From contig NZ_VITV01000001.1 of NCBI RefSeq assembly GCF_007828035.1, forward strand, positions 888,502 to 952,501: DNA of 64,000 nucleotides. Direction: 5' to 3'. A program made the translations under genes and the position numbers. This DNA comes from Nitrospirillum amazonense (GTDB lineage Bacteria > Pseudomonadota > Alphaproteobacteria > Azospirillales > Azospirillaceae). Of this stretch, positions 11,155 through 18,537 are shown one piece after another (positions within the stretch are counted from its first letter, which is position 1; every line of letters starts with the position of its first letter). Under the pieces are notes generated by a model. That model did no database searches, was not told where the DNA came from, and saw nothing but the letters and a program-made list of their open reading frames with translations.

Positions 11155-11484
11155 TCAGACCCCCTTGCCCGCCAGATCCAGTCCGAATTCCAACTCGTGG
11201 CGGGTGTTGACGGCGTGATCCAGCGCCTGACGCCCCTCGCCGGTCAGCTTGAAATAGCGCTTGGCCCGGCCGCCGCGCGTCGGCGTCGGCTCACCCAGGT
11301 AGGATTCCAGCAACTCCTTGGCCGATAGGCGGTCCAGGGTGGTATAGACGGCGCCCAGCGTATGCTCCCGCCGGGTGCGGCGGCTCAGCTCATCACGGAT
11401 GGCCACGCCGTAGGCGCCGTCGCCCAGCGCCAGGATGACCATCATCACCGCCTGTTCCAGTGTGCCTAATGTGTTCCTGCCCAT
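11155..11484 (-). CDS. PadR-family transcriptional regulator
   Basis: 109 residues from ATG 11484 (GGGGCG 5 bp upstream); a TTG at 11505 with AGAAG is the alternative, giving 116. The winged-helix pattern is typical: LGTLEQAVMMVILALGDGAYGVAIRDEL, then LGAVYTTLDRLSAKELLES and a wing GRAKRYFKLTGEGRQAL. PadR proteins are small ligand- or stress-responsive repressors, often regulating their own operon. It is directly upstream of, and nearly overlapping, the prefix-domain membrane protein. An ACAATGTA motif inside a near palindrome (TACAATGTA) lies 30 bp upstream and may be its operator. Confidence 0.9.
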   Translation of the reverse strand: MGRNTLGTLEQAVMMVILALGDGAYGVAIRDELSRRTRREHTLGAVYTTLDRLSAKELLESYLGEPTPTRGGRAKRYFKLTGEGRQALDHAVNTRHELEFGLDLAGKGV

Positions 11485-11513
11485 CACGCCCCGCCCGGCT
11501 TTCAATTTCTTCT

Positions 11514-11521
11514 ACAATGTA
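11514..11521. promoter_or_regulatory. ACAATGTA motif upstream of padR, candidate autoregulatory operator
   Basis: Part of TACAATGTA, palindromic around its central base, 30 bp before ATG 11484. It is shared with 10294-10301 ahead of the paralogous secreted gene. Candidate PadR site by position only. Confidence 0.32.
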
Positions 11522-11571
11522 TATTCGACAGGCGCAGGGCGTCAATGGGACTGGCCAGGGCAGGAGGGGAC

Positions 11572-12396
11572 TCAAACCGCCCGGCCGACCAGGGCCACGC
11601 GGTTGGCCAGTTCTACCAGGCGGGGACCCAGTTCCTTTTCCAGCCGCTCGGGCGTCAGAATGTAGGATGGGCCGCCGCAGTTGAACGCCAAGGGCGGCTG
11701 GCCCGGTTGGGTGGGACGCAGGGGCACGGCGACGGAATTCACGCCCTGCACCCATTCGCCGACGTTCAGGCAAAAGCCGCGTGCCCGGATTTCGTCGGCG
11801 GAGCGCAGGATGCCCCGCTCCACCATGGGCCAGAACTCCTCGCCCGCCCGTTGGCGCAGGCGTTCCATCAGCTGGGCCCGGGTGGGCTGGTCCAGGGCCG
11901 CCAGATAGGCGCGGCCGATGCTGGATCGGCCCAAGGACAGGCGCGACCCGACATCCTGCTGCAGGCTGACCATGCCGGGCGCCCGGGCGCAGGCGATGTA
12001 GACCATGCTGAGGTCGTCGCGGCCGGCCAGGGCGGTCAGCACGCCGTCGCCGGCGTGGTCGGCCAAGGCCTGCAGGTAGGGCTGCGCCGTTTCCCGAATC
12101 TTCAGCCCGCCCAGGCAGGCATAGCCCAGGCCCAGCACGGCCACACCCATGCGGTATTTGCCGCTGTCGGGCAGGTAATCCAGATAGCCCAGCTTGGCCA
12201 GGGTGTAGGTCAGGCGCGACACCGTGGCCTTGGGCAGGCCGCAGCGCTGCGCCAGGTCGGCATTGCCCAGGGGGCCGTCGGTGGGCTCGAAACAGCGCAG
12301 GATGTCCAGGCCGCGCGACAGCGCCGTGACGAACTGCCGGTCCCCGCCGGCCTCGTCACCCATGTCTTCCATGACCGGACTGCTGCGCTTCTTCAA
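11572..12396 (-). CDS. IclR-family transcriptional regulator
   Basis: 274 residues from TTG 12396, chosen because GGGGAGGG sits 7 bp upstream; ATG 12369 is the alternative. The N-terminal winged helix reads LSRGLDILRCFEPTDGPLGN and then RCGLPKATVSRLTYTLAKLGYL. The C-terminal ligand domain includes GRSSIGRAYLAAL and the ending VAVPLRPTQPGQPPLAFNCGG. IclR proteins regulate catabolic genes in response to small acids; the ligand cannot be predicted. The closest catabolic operon is the beta-oxidation pair at 6103-9398, whose promoter carries a GGAAT/ATTC palindrome of the IclR type. Confidence 0.92.
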   Translation of the reverse strand: MKKRSSPVMEDMGDEAGGDRQFVTALSRGLDILRCFEPTDGPLGNADLAQRCGLPKATVSRLTYTLAKLGYLDYLPDSGKYRMGVAVLGLGYACLGGLKIRETAQPYLQALADHAGDGVLTALAGRDDLSMVYIACARAPGMVSLQQDVGSRLSLGRSSIGRAYLAALDQPTRAQLMERLRQRAGEEFWPMVERGILRSADEIRARGFCLNVGEWVQGVNSVAVPLRPTQPGQPPLAFNCGGPSYILTPERLEKELGPRLVELANRVALVGRAV

Positions 12397-12437
12397 GGCA
12401 TCCCTCCCCAGGGTGGCAATACGCGCCCCAGGACTGA

Positions 12438-12704
12438 TTATACGTCTCCGCCACCGGAGGAAACGGCGAACGACTTTTCGATGAAGCGGAAATAGCGGTG
12501 CAGCACGCCCCCGAAAAAGGCGATCAGCAGCAGAAGGCGGATGCTTTCCCACGATGCCGGCGGCAGGCCCAGCCAAGCCAGAACGCCACGGTCCGCCATC
12601 CGAGGGGCCAGCCCCCAGAACTCCGCCAGGTTCAGGACCAGAAGGATGCCGACAACGGGCATGAGCAGGACGATGAAGGCCCGTCCTTTCCTCACGCGCG
12701 CCAT
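12438..12704 (-). CDS. Small two-helix membrane protein of unknown function
   Basis: 88 residues from ATG 12704; longer starts exist (12734, GTG 12812) and none has a good ribosome site, so the start is uncertain. Two hydrophobic helices (FIVLLMPVVGILLVLNLAEF and SIRLLLLIAFFGGVLHRYF) flank a loop containing WLGLPPA. It lies 41 bp upstream of the IclR gene on the same strand. The same WLGLPPA loop and following helix recur at 12895-13101, so these are tandem paralogues. Function not recognised. Confidence 0.55.
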   Translation of the reverse strand: MARVRKGRAFIVLLMPVVGILLVLNLAEFWGLAPRMADRGVLAWLGLPPASWESIRLLLLIAFFGGVLHRYFRFIEKSFAVSSGGGDV

Positions 12705-12894
12705 GGCGCCGGATGACAACGCGGCATCGTGCATAGGAGATGGCCCGGTCCGGAGACCGCGCGCCACCGTTTGGCCGGCGGTCGCGCGAAGGCCGCAGTC
12801 TCTGATGACCACGGTGTCATTGCAACCGGAAGAAGAGGGGCTATGCGATGGGTCAGGCTTCGTCCCCGAGGGCCACGCCCAGGTTGGTCGACGC

Positions 12895-13113
12895 CTATTC
12901 CAGGCGAAAGAACTTCGGGAGCCAAATGGCGGCGCCGTGGAGTATCAATCCGGCGCAGGCCATTATCGAGAGTATGCTGATGGACCGCCCATTGGCAGGT
13001 GGAAGGCCCAGCCAGTCCATTATGGACTTTCCGCCCAATCCGGCGGCGCTCACCAAATTTATATCAAGAGCAGGCCGATTAGGGCCGTTATGACCGCGCA
13101 TCGTCTGACGAGA
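12895..13113 (-). pseudogene. Frameshifted paralogue of the small two-helix membrane protein
   Basis: The frame ending at 12895 encodes IMDWLGLPPANGRSISILSI, then a hydrophobic helix ending in PKFFRLE, matching the second half of the 12438 product. Upstream the membrane-helix frame is a different one (VITALIGLLLI, then stop). Removing the extra TA in ATATAAAT near 13055 joins them as LLLINLVSAAGLGG, which aligns with LLVLNLAEFWGLAP of the paralogue. An ATG at 13101 opens the downstream frame but gives a hydrophilic, unmatched start. The simplest reading is a 2-bp duplication inactivating the gene; a short functional form cannot be excluded. Confidence 0.45.
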
Positions 13114-13122
13114 GGGGATCGA

Positions 13123-13635
13123 ATGCAACCAGCGCTCTATTGGATCGCCTCCGGTGACCCGCCTTGGATAGGCCGGCTGGCCATTATGGCCAGGCCCCGG
13201 GCGGGCGACTGGCTGGAGGATGAGGTCGCTGCATGGCACGCCGCCGGGGTCAACGAAGTGATCAGCCTGCTGGAACCGGCGGAGGTCAGCGAACTGGGCC
13301 TTATGAGCGAGGAAGCTCTGTGCCGGGGGCTGGGGATGGCTTTCACCAGCCTTCCCATTCCAGACCGGGGGGTGCCGGATTCGCGGCGCCAGGTGGCCTC
13401 CCTGGCGCGGCGCCTTTCCCGGGACGTGGCGGCAGGCCTATCGGTCGCCGTGCATTGTCGGGCGGGTATCGGCCGGTCGTCACTGCTGGCGGCTTGCGTG
13501 ATGGCCAGTACCGGCCTGGATGCATCGGCGGCGTTCGCCCGCATCGCCCAGGCGCGGGGCGTGCCCGTCCCGGACACGGAAGGGCAGCGTGCCTGGGTGC
13601 AATCCTTCGCCGAGGCGCTGCCCTTGCTGGTCTGA
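13123..13635 (+). CDS. Dual-specificity / tyrosine protein phosphatase-like protein
   Basis: 170 residues from ATG 13123, preceded by AGAGGGG. The active-site loop is AVHCRAGIGRSS, a perfect C-x5-R signature, and the general-acid region probably lies around LPIPDRGVPD. WLEDEVAAWHAAGVNEVISL is the usual front of the cysteine phosphatase fold. The family hydrolyses phosphotyrosine/phosphoserine or other phosphate esters; the substrate is not evident. The upstream part of this frame is not coding. It ends 1 bp from the convergent aroA gene. Confidence 0.85.
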   Translation: MQPALYWIASGDPPWIGRLAIMARPRAGDWLEDEVAAWHAAGVNEVISLLEPAEVSELGLMSEEALCRGLGMAFTSLPIPDRGVPDSRRQVASLARRLSRDVAAGLSVAVHCRAGIGRSSLLAACVMASTGLDASAAFARIAQARGVPVPDTEGQRAWVQSFAEALPLLV

Positions 13636-13636
13636 C

Positions 13637-14902
13637 TCAGGCCTCGTCCCGAAGCTCCACGCCCAGGCTGGCCAACGCCTTCCAGTAACCCGGATAGGTC
13701 TTGGCGACGCAGCCGGGGTCCAGGATGGTGATGTCGCGGATCTTCAGGCCCGCCAGGGCGAAGCTCATGGCGATGCGGTGGTCGGCGTAGGTCTCGACGC
13801 GGGTGGGCAGGCTCTGGCCCGCCAGGCCGGGGTCGCTGGCCACAGCCAAGTCGTCGCCCTCCTCGACCGCCAGGCCAGGGCGGATGCGCGACAGTTCCGT
13901 CGCCAATGCCGCCACGCGGTCGCATTCCTTCACCCGCAGGTTGGCGATGCCGGTGAAGCGCACGGGCGTGGTGTTGAAGGCCGCCAGCACGGCCAGGGTG
14001 GGGATGGCGTCCTGCATCTGCGACCCGTCGATGACGGCCGGCAGGTGCGGAAACAGGCGAATGAAATCGTAGGCGCGAGCGTCCGGCTGGGTGAAGGCGT
14101 CGGCCGGGGTGCCCAGGTCGATGGCGCCACTGGTCAGGGCCTCGGCCGCCCACAGATAGGTCGCGGCGGAGGCGTCCGGCTCCACCGCGAAGTCGGCGGC
14201 CTGGTAGCCGGTGGCGGCGACGGTCCAGACGGTGTCGCTGGGGTGGGTGACCCGGGCGCCGAAGGCGGCCATGGCGGCGGTGGTGAGATCGACATAGCCC
14301 TTGGCGCCGATGTCGGCACCGGTCAGCACCACGTCGGTGGGCTGGGACCCCAAGGCACCCATCATGAGCAGGGCAGAAACATATTGGCTGGACAGCCCGC
14401 CATCGATCTCCACCCGGCCGCCAGCGAATCCGCCAGCATGGCCGCGCACAGTTACGGGCGGGCAGCCCGTGGGGGCGTCAATATCCACGCCCAGGGTCTT
14501 GAGGGCTGCCACCAGCGGGGCGATGGGGCGCTTGCGCATGTGCGCGTCGCCGTCCACCACCACGGTGCCGTCCACCGCCGCCGCCACGGCGGCCGTCAGG
14601 AAACGGGTGGCGGTGCCGGCGTTGCCCAGGAACAGCGGCTGGGCTGGGGCCTTCAACGCGCCGGTGCCATGGACGACGAAGGTGGTGTCATCGGGCTCAT
14701 CAACACCCACGCCCATGTCGCGCAGGGCCTGGGCCATGTAGCGGGTGTCGTCGCTTTTCAGGGCGCCCGTCAGCCGGCTGGTGCCAACCGCCAGGCCGGC
14801 CAGCAGCAGGGCGCGATTGGTGATGGACTTGGACCCCGGCGGCGCCACCCGGCCCTTCAGCGGACCCTGCGGCGGGATGATGGTTGTCGCGCCCGTACCC
14901 AT
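13637..14902 (-). CDS. aroA: 3-phosphoshikimate 1-carboxyvinyltransferase (EPSP synthase)
   Basis: 421 residues from ATG 14902 (AAGGA upstream; a TTG 18 bp earlier is less likely). It transfers enolpyruvate from PEP to shikimate 3-phosphate, the sixth step to chorismate. Motifs: PPGSKSITNRALLLAGLA, LFLGNAGTATRFLTAA, LSSQYVSALLMMGAL, and near the C-terminus VKECDRVAALATEL and ETYADHRIAMSFAL. The glycine loop reads GNAGTATRF, where the E. coli-type enzyme has GNAGTAMRP, so the residue equivalent to Pro101 is Phe. Downstream of purA on the same strand but separated by a hairpin. Confidence 0.96.
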   Translation of the reverse strand: MGTGATTIIPPQGPLKGRVAPPGSKSITNRALLLAGLAVGTSRLTGALKSDDTRYMAQALRDMGVGVDEPDDTTFVVHGTGALKAPAQPLFLGNAGTATRFLTAAVAAAVDGTVVVDGDAHMRKRPIAPLVAALKTLGVDIDAPTGCPPVTVRGHAGGFAGGRVEIDGGLSSQYVSALLMMGALGSQPTDVVLTGADIGAKGYVDLTTAAMAAFGARVTHPSDTVWTVAATGYQAADFAVEPDASAATYLWAAEALTSGAIDLGTPADAFTQPDARAYDFIRLFPHLPAVIDGSQMQDAIPTLAVLAAFNTTPVRFTGIANLRVKECDRVAALATELSRIRPGLAVEEGDDLAVASDPGLAGQSLPTRVETYADHRIAMSFALAGLKIRDITILDPGCVAKTYPGYWKALASLGVELRDEA

Positions 14903-15011
14903 TTTTTCCTTGTTCCTCAAGCGCCGGCGCGGCCATCCGGCCGCTTGGCTATCCTCGCTTTCCAGTCCGCTACGCTCCCCGGAAAGCTCCGGCGCCCGCC
15001 GTCGCGGGCTA

Positions 15012-15038
15012 CCGGCGGCGTGACCGCCACGCCGCCGG
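15012..15038 (-). terminator. Hairpin downstream of purA
   Basis: An 11-bp perfect stem (15012-15022 with 15028-15038) around a 5-nt loop begins 8 bp after the purA stop. There is no T-run, so it may pause, protect or weakly terminate rather than act as a classical intrinsic terminator. Confidence 0.5.
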
Positions 15039-15046
15039 GCTTATCC

Positions 15047-16339
15047 TCACCCCTGGAACGGATCCCGCATCAGGATGGTGTCGTCGCGCTCGGGGCTGGT
15101 GGACAGCAGGGTCACCGGGGCCTCGATCAGCTCCTCGATGCGGCGGATGTACTTGATGGCCGTGGCCGGCAGCTCGGCCCAGGACCGGGCGCCGTAGGTG
15201 CTTTCGGTCCAGCCCTGGAAGGTCTCGTAGATGGGCTCCACCTCGGCCTGGGCCGACTGGCCGGCGGGCAGGTGGTGGATGACCTCACCCTTGTAGCGAT
15301 AGCCGGTGCAGACCTTCAGTTCCTCGATGCCGTCCAGCACGTCCAGCTTGGTCAGGGCGATGCCGTCGATGCCGCCGACCTTCACCGCCTGGCGCACCAG
15401 CACGGCATCGAACCAGCCGCAGCGGCGCTTGCGGCCGGTGACCACGCCAAATTCCTTGCCCTTGGCGCCGATCAGCTCACCGATGTCGTCGAACAGCTCG
15501 GTGGGGAAGGGGCCGGAACCGACGCGGGTGGTGTAGGCCTTGGTGATGCCCAGCACGTGGCCGACGGCGCCGGGGCCCATGCCGCTGCCGGCGGCGGCGT
15601 TGCCCGACACGGTGTTGGATGAGGTCACGAAGGGATAGGTGCCGTGGTCCACGTCCAGCATGGCGCCCTGGGCGCCCTCGAACAGGATGCGCTTGCCCTG
15701 GGCGCGGGCCTCCTCCAGGCGCTGCCAGACGACGGCGCTGTAGGGCAGGATGCGCGGGGCGATCTCGCGCAACTGGGCCAGCAGCTCGGCCCGGTCGATC
15801 TCGGGCGCGTTCAGGCCGCGCAGCAGGGCGTTGTGGTGGAACAGCAGCTGGTCGACCTTGTGCTCCAGCACGGCCTCGTCGGCCAGGTCGCACAGGCGGA
15901 TGGCGCGGCGGGCCACCTTGTCCTCATAGGCCGGGCCGATGCCGCGGCCGGTGGTGCCGATCTTGCCGGCGCCGCGCGCTTCCTCGCGCGCCTTGTCCAC
16001 CGCGCTGTGCAGCGGCAGGATCAGGGTGGCGTTCTCGGCCACGATCAGGCTTTCCGGGGTGATCTGCACGCCTTGGGCTGCGATGTTCTCGATCTCGCGC
16101 AGCAGGGCCCAGGGATCGACCACCACGCCGTTGCCGATGACCGACAGCTTGCCCGGGCGAACGACGCCGGAGGGCAGCAGCGACAGCTTGTAGGTGACGC
16201 CGTTGATGACCAGCGTGTGGCCGGCGTTGTGGCCGCCCTGGAAACGGACGATGACGTCGGCGCGGCTGGACAGCCAGTCGACGATCTTGCCCTTGCCTTC
16301 GTCACCCCACTGCGAGCCGACGACCGCGACATTGGCCAT
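15047..16339 (-). CDS. purA: Adenylosuccinate synthetase
   Basis: 430 residues from ATG 16339 ([18 protein letters not shown]). It condenses IMP and aspartate using GTP, the committed step to AMP. The P-loop contains catalytic D13; H41 is in [10 protein letters not shown], matching the E. coli catalytic pair. [27 protein letters not shown] and [14 protein letters not shown] are all present. The upstream extension of the frame to 16411 is not supported. It follows hisZ by 84 bp on the same strand, probably co-transcribed, tying purine and histidine synthesis together. Confidence 0.97.
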   Translation of the reverse strand: MANVAVVGSQWGDEGKGKIVDWLSSRADVIVRFQGGHNAGHTLVINGVTYKLSLLPSGVVRPGKLSVIGNGVVVDPWALLREIENIAAQGVQITPESLIVAENATLILPLHSAVDKAREEARGAGKIGTTGRGIGPAYEDKVARRAIRLCDLADEAVLEHKVDQLLFHHNALLRGLNAPEIDRAELLAQLREIAPRILPYSAVVWQRLEEARAQGKRILFEGAQGAMLDVDHGTYPFVTSSNTVSGNAAAGSGMGPGAVGHVLGITKAYTTRVGSGPFPTELFDDIGELIGAKGKEFGVVTGRKRRCGWFDAVLVRQAVKVGGIDGIALTKLDVLDGIEELKVCTGYRYKGEVIHHLPAGQSAQAEVEPIYETFQGWTESTYGARSWAELPATAIKYIRRIEELIEAPVTLLSTSPERDDTILMRDPFQG

Positions 16340-16423
16340 GATGCTTCTCCCTCTAAAACGGCGCTCAATAGCAGGCGCGGGGCGGCGATGCGGCACCCGC
16401 AGGATTTCCAAACAGGTGGACGC

Positions 16424-17575
16424 TCAGACCTCGACGGTCCAGCCGTCCCGCAACAGGTGGCTGCAGCCCAGGCGCTTGGCCTCGGCCGGCTCATCGTCCA
16501 GCGGCTCCAGCGCCGCCACCGTGTCCCAGCCCTTCTCACGCAGGCGCTGGGCCTGGGCCGCCGGGGTGCCATGGGGCAGCAACAGGCGGCGGGCCGGCGC
16601 CGGCCCGGGCACGGACTCAATGACCGTGTCGGTGAACAGGGTGAAGCCGGTGGCCGGTTCCCCCGCCAGGGTGCGATAGCGGCCGCCGCGCCCAATCTCT
16701 CCGCGCACGCCACGGGCGAAAATGGTGAAGCTGACGCCGGTCTGGTATTCGAACCCGCGCTGTTCCACGGGGTCGATCGTGATCTGGACGTGCGGGGCGG
16801 CGCTGACGATCAGGTTCACCACGGTGGCCAGGCGCTGGCGTTCCGGCTCCGCCTCCGCCGGCAGTTCGACGGCGGCCAGCGCTTCCACGGCGGCGGGGGC
16901 GTTGCCGCAGCAGGCCATCACGCGGCCCAGCAGCTCGGCGGCGGCTCCGCCGATGGCGGCCAAGCCGGCGGCGTCGCGGTGGTCCAGGGCCTCGCGCGCG
17001 GCGCGCTGGGTGGCCTCATCCAGGTCCAGGGAGCGGAACAGCGCCGGCACCAGGGTGGGCACCGTCAGGTCCACGGTCAGGCCCTCGGCGCCCAGGTTGG
17101 TCAGGGCTTCCGTGGCCAGCAGCACGATCTCGGCATCAGCCTCGGCGCGCAGGCTGCCGATCAGTTCCACGCCCACCTGGCCGAACTGGCGCTCATGGCG
17201 CAGCTGCGACCCCTTCACGCGCAGCACCTGGCCGGCATAGGACAGGCGCAGGGGGCGGGGGGCGTTGGCCAGACGGGTCTGGGCGATGCGGGCCACCTGC
17301 AGCGTCATGTCGGCGCGCAGGCCCATCATGCGCTGGGACACCGGGTCCATCAGGCGGAAGGTCTGGTGCGCCAGCTTGGCGCCGGGCCCGGCCAGCAGGC
17401 CCTCCTCGAACTCGATCAGCGGCGGCTTGACCCGGTCGTACCCATGGCGGCCGAAGTCCGCCATCAGCTGTTCCACGATGCGGGCCTCGTGCTGGGCGGC
17501 GGGCGGCAGAAGATCGCGCAAGCCGGCCGGCAGCAGGGCCTTGGCCGCAATGGCCTCGTCGGCGCTGTCAGTCAT
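16424..17575 (-). CDS. hisZ: ATP phosphoribosyltransferase regulatory subunit
   Basis: 383 residues. A histidyl-tRNA synthetase-like protein without an aminoacylation role: LLPAGLRDLLPPAAQHEARI opens the class II fold, FRLMDPVSQRMMGLRADMT is motif 2-like, and RGVRGEIGRGGRYRTLAG is near the C-terminus. HisZ forms an octamer with the short form of HisG and is needed for its activity and histidine feedback. hisG is not in the window, as expected where histidine genes are dispersed. It lies directly upstream of purA. Confidence 0.93.
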   Translation of the reverse strand: MTDSADEAIAAKALLPAGLRDLLPPAAQHEARIVEQLMADFGRHGYDRVKPPLIEFEEGLLAGPGAKLAHQTFRLMDPVSQRMMGLRADMTLQVARIAQTRLANAPRPLRLSYAGQVLRVKGSQLRHERQFGQVGVELIGSLRAEADAEIVLLATEALTNLGAEGLTVDLTVPTLVPALFRSLDLDEATQRAAREALDHRDAAGLAAIGGAAAELLGRVMACCGNAPAAVEALAAVELPAEAEPERQRLATVVNLIVSAAPHVQITIDPVEQRGFEYQTGVSFTIFARGVRGEIGRGGRYRTLAGEPATGFTLFTDTVIESVPGPAPARRLLLPHGTPAAQAQRLREKGWDTVAALEPLDDEPAEAKRLGCSHLLRDGWTVEV

Positions 17576-17764
17576 AATGCAGAAGGGTCCCGGGCGTCGT
17601 AAGGGCGACAGTGCCCGTTACGGGTCTTTAATCGCTGGCCGCCCGGCACGCAATTGTTTAAGCCCCGCGCCCGCTGGGGAGGGGGCATGCGGGGCCAACC
17701 TCACCGTGTGCCTGGCCTTTAGGGAGCACAAGAAACTGAGGCGAAGCCTCTCGTATTCGGCGGG

Positions 17765-17791
17765 TAAGCGCTTATACTCTTATATGCTTAT
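17765..17791. promoter_or_regulatory. AT-rich palindromic promoter/operator of the toxin-antitoxin operon
   Basis: The perfect palindrome TAAGCGCTTA (17765-17774) is followed by a second TGCTTA half-site at 17785-17790 in a TATA-rich stretch, 20-45 bp before the antitoxin start. RHH antitoxins typically repress their own operon from such sites. Position supports this; binding is inferred. Confidence 0.5.
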
Positions 17792-17809
17792 CCGCCCATA
17801 GGCTGCGCC

Positions 17810-18076
17810 ATGTCCGACACCTCTTCTGAAACAACGCGCTGGAGCGTTTCGGTTTCTAAAAAGACCGATATCGCCGTTCGCACTTTCCTGGCCCAACGTG
17901 GCATGAAGAAAGGCGATCTCTCCAAGTTCATTGAGGAGGCGGTCAAGTGGCGGGTGTTCGAGCAGACCATGGCGGAGGCACGTGGCGGGTTCGATGACAT
18001 GTCGCCAGACGATCTGGATGATCTCCTGAACGAAGCCGTCGCCGCGACGCGGCAAGATCGCACGCCCAAAGCCTGA
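17810..18076 (+). CDS. Ribbon-helix-helix antitoxin
   Basis: 88 residues. The N-terminal WSVSVSKKTDIAVRTFLAQ, then KKGDLSKFIEEAV, fits a ribbon-helix-helix DNA-binding domain: a beta strand, then two helices. The acidic C-terminal tail (FDDMSPDDLDDLLNEAV) is the likely toxin-neutralising segment. It ends 7 bp before the PIN-domain toxin gene, the usual antitoxin-first order. Function comes from context and fold; the sequence does not belong to a subgroup I can name. Confidence 0.8.
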   Translation: MSDTSSETTRWSVSVSKKTDIAVRTFLAQRGMKKGDLSKFIEEAVKWRVFEQTMAEARGGFDDMSPDDLDDLLNEAVAATRQDRTPKA

Positions 18077-18083
18077 CTGACCG

Positions 18084-18509
18084 GTGCGCGTCGTCGTTGA
18101 TACCAACGTCCTGATCAGCGCGCTGCTGGCAAAAGCCTCACTGCCGGCCCGCTTGGTGACCCTTTGGCGAGAGGGGAGCTTCAGCCTGCTTGTCTCGACG
18201 CCCCAGTTGGACGAGTTGATGCGTGTCACCCGCTACCCGAAGATACGGGCGCGTCTGCCGCCGGCCATAGCGGGTCAGTTGATCAATGACATGCGTGAGA
18301 TTGCGGAGATTGTGGAGCCTTTGCCGACAGTCTCCGCCTCACCCGATCCCTTTGACAATTACCTGCTGGCCACCGCATTGGCAGGTGACGCGGATTTCCT
18401 GATTACCGGCGATAAACAGGATTTGCTGAGCCTGCGGCGGTTCGAGGGCACTAAAATTCTGACTGTTCGTGACTTTCTGACCTTATTCGGATTGATGCCG
18501 CCAACTTAA
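18084..18509 (+). CDS. PIN-domain toxin (putative endoribonuclease)
   Basis: 141 residues from GTG 18084. VVVDTNVLISALL at the N-terminus carries the first PIN acidic residue; TPQLDELMRV the second; DPFDNYLLATALAGDADFLITGD the last two. PIN toxins are Mg-dependent RNases that cleave tRNA or mRNA when free of antitoxin. All expected acidic positions are present, so the toxin appears intact. It is paired with the preceding RHH antitoxin and is convergent with the homospermidine synthase gene. Confidence 0.88.
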   Translation: MRVVVDTNVLISALLAKASLPARLVTLWREGSFSLLVSTPQLDELMRVTRYPKIRARLPPAIAGQLINDMREIAEIVEPLPTVSASPDPFDNYLLATALAGDADFLITGDKQDLLSLRRFEGTKILTVRDFLTLFGLMPPT

Positions 18510-18523
18510 GGCCAAGAAGGGCG

Positions 18524-18536
18524 GGGGCTTTGCCCC
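18524..18536. terminator. Short GC hairpin between convergent genes
   Basis: GGGGC-TTT-GCCCC lies in the 28 bp between the PIN toxin stop and the homospermidine synthase stop. Suitably placed as a bidirectional terminator, but the stem is only 5 bp and no T-run follows. Confidence 0.4.
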
Positions 18537-18537
18537 T

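Noticed and set aside
12541..13122. Upstream extension of the phosphatase frame
   Set aside because: No phosphatase features; it runs antisense to the small membrane protein genes, and AGAGGGG marks ATG 13123.
13520..17602. Long plus-strand frames across 13520-15622 and 15644-17602
   Set aside because: Antisense to aroA, purA and hisZ; low-complexity His/Gln/Gly translations typical of shadows.
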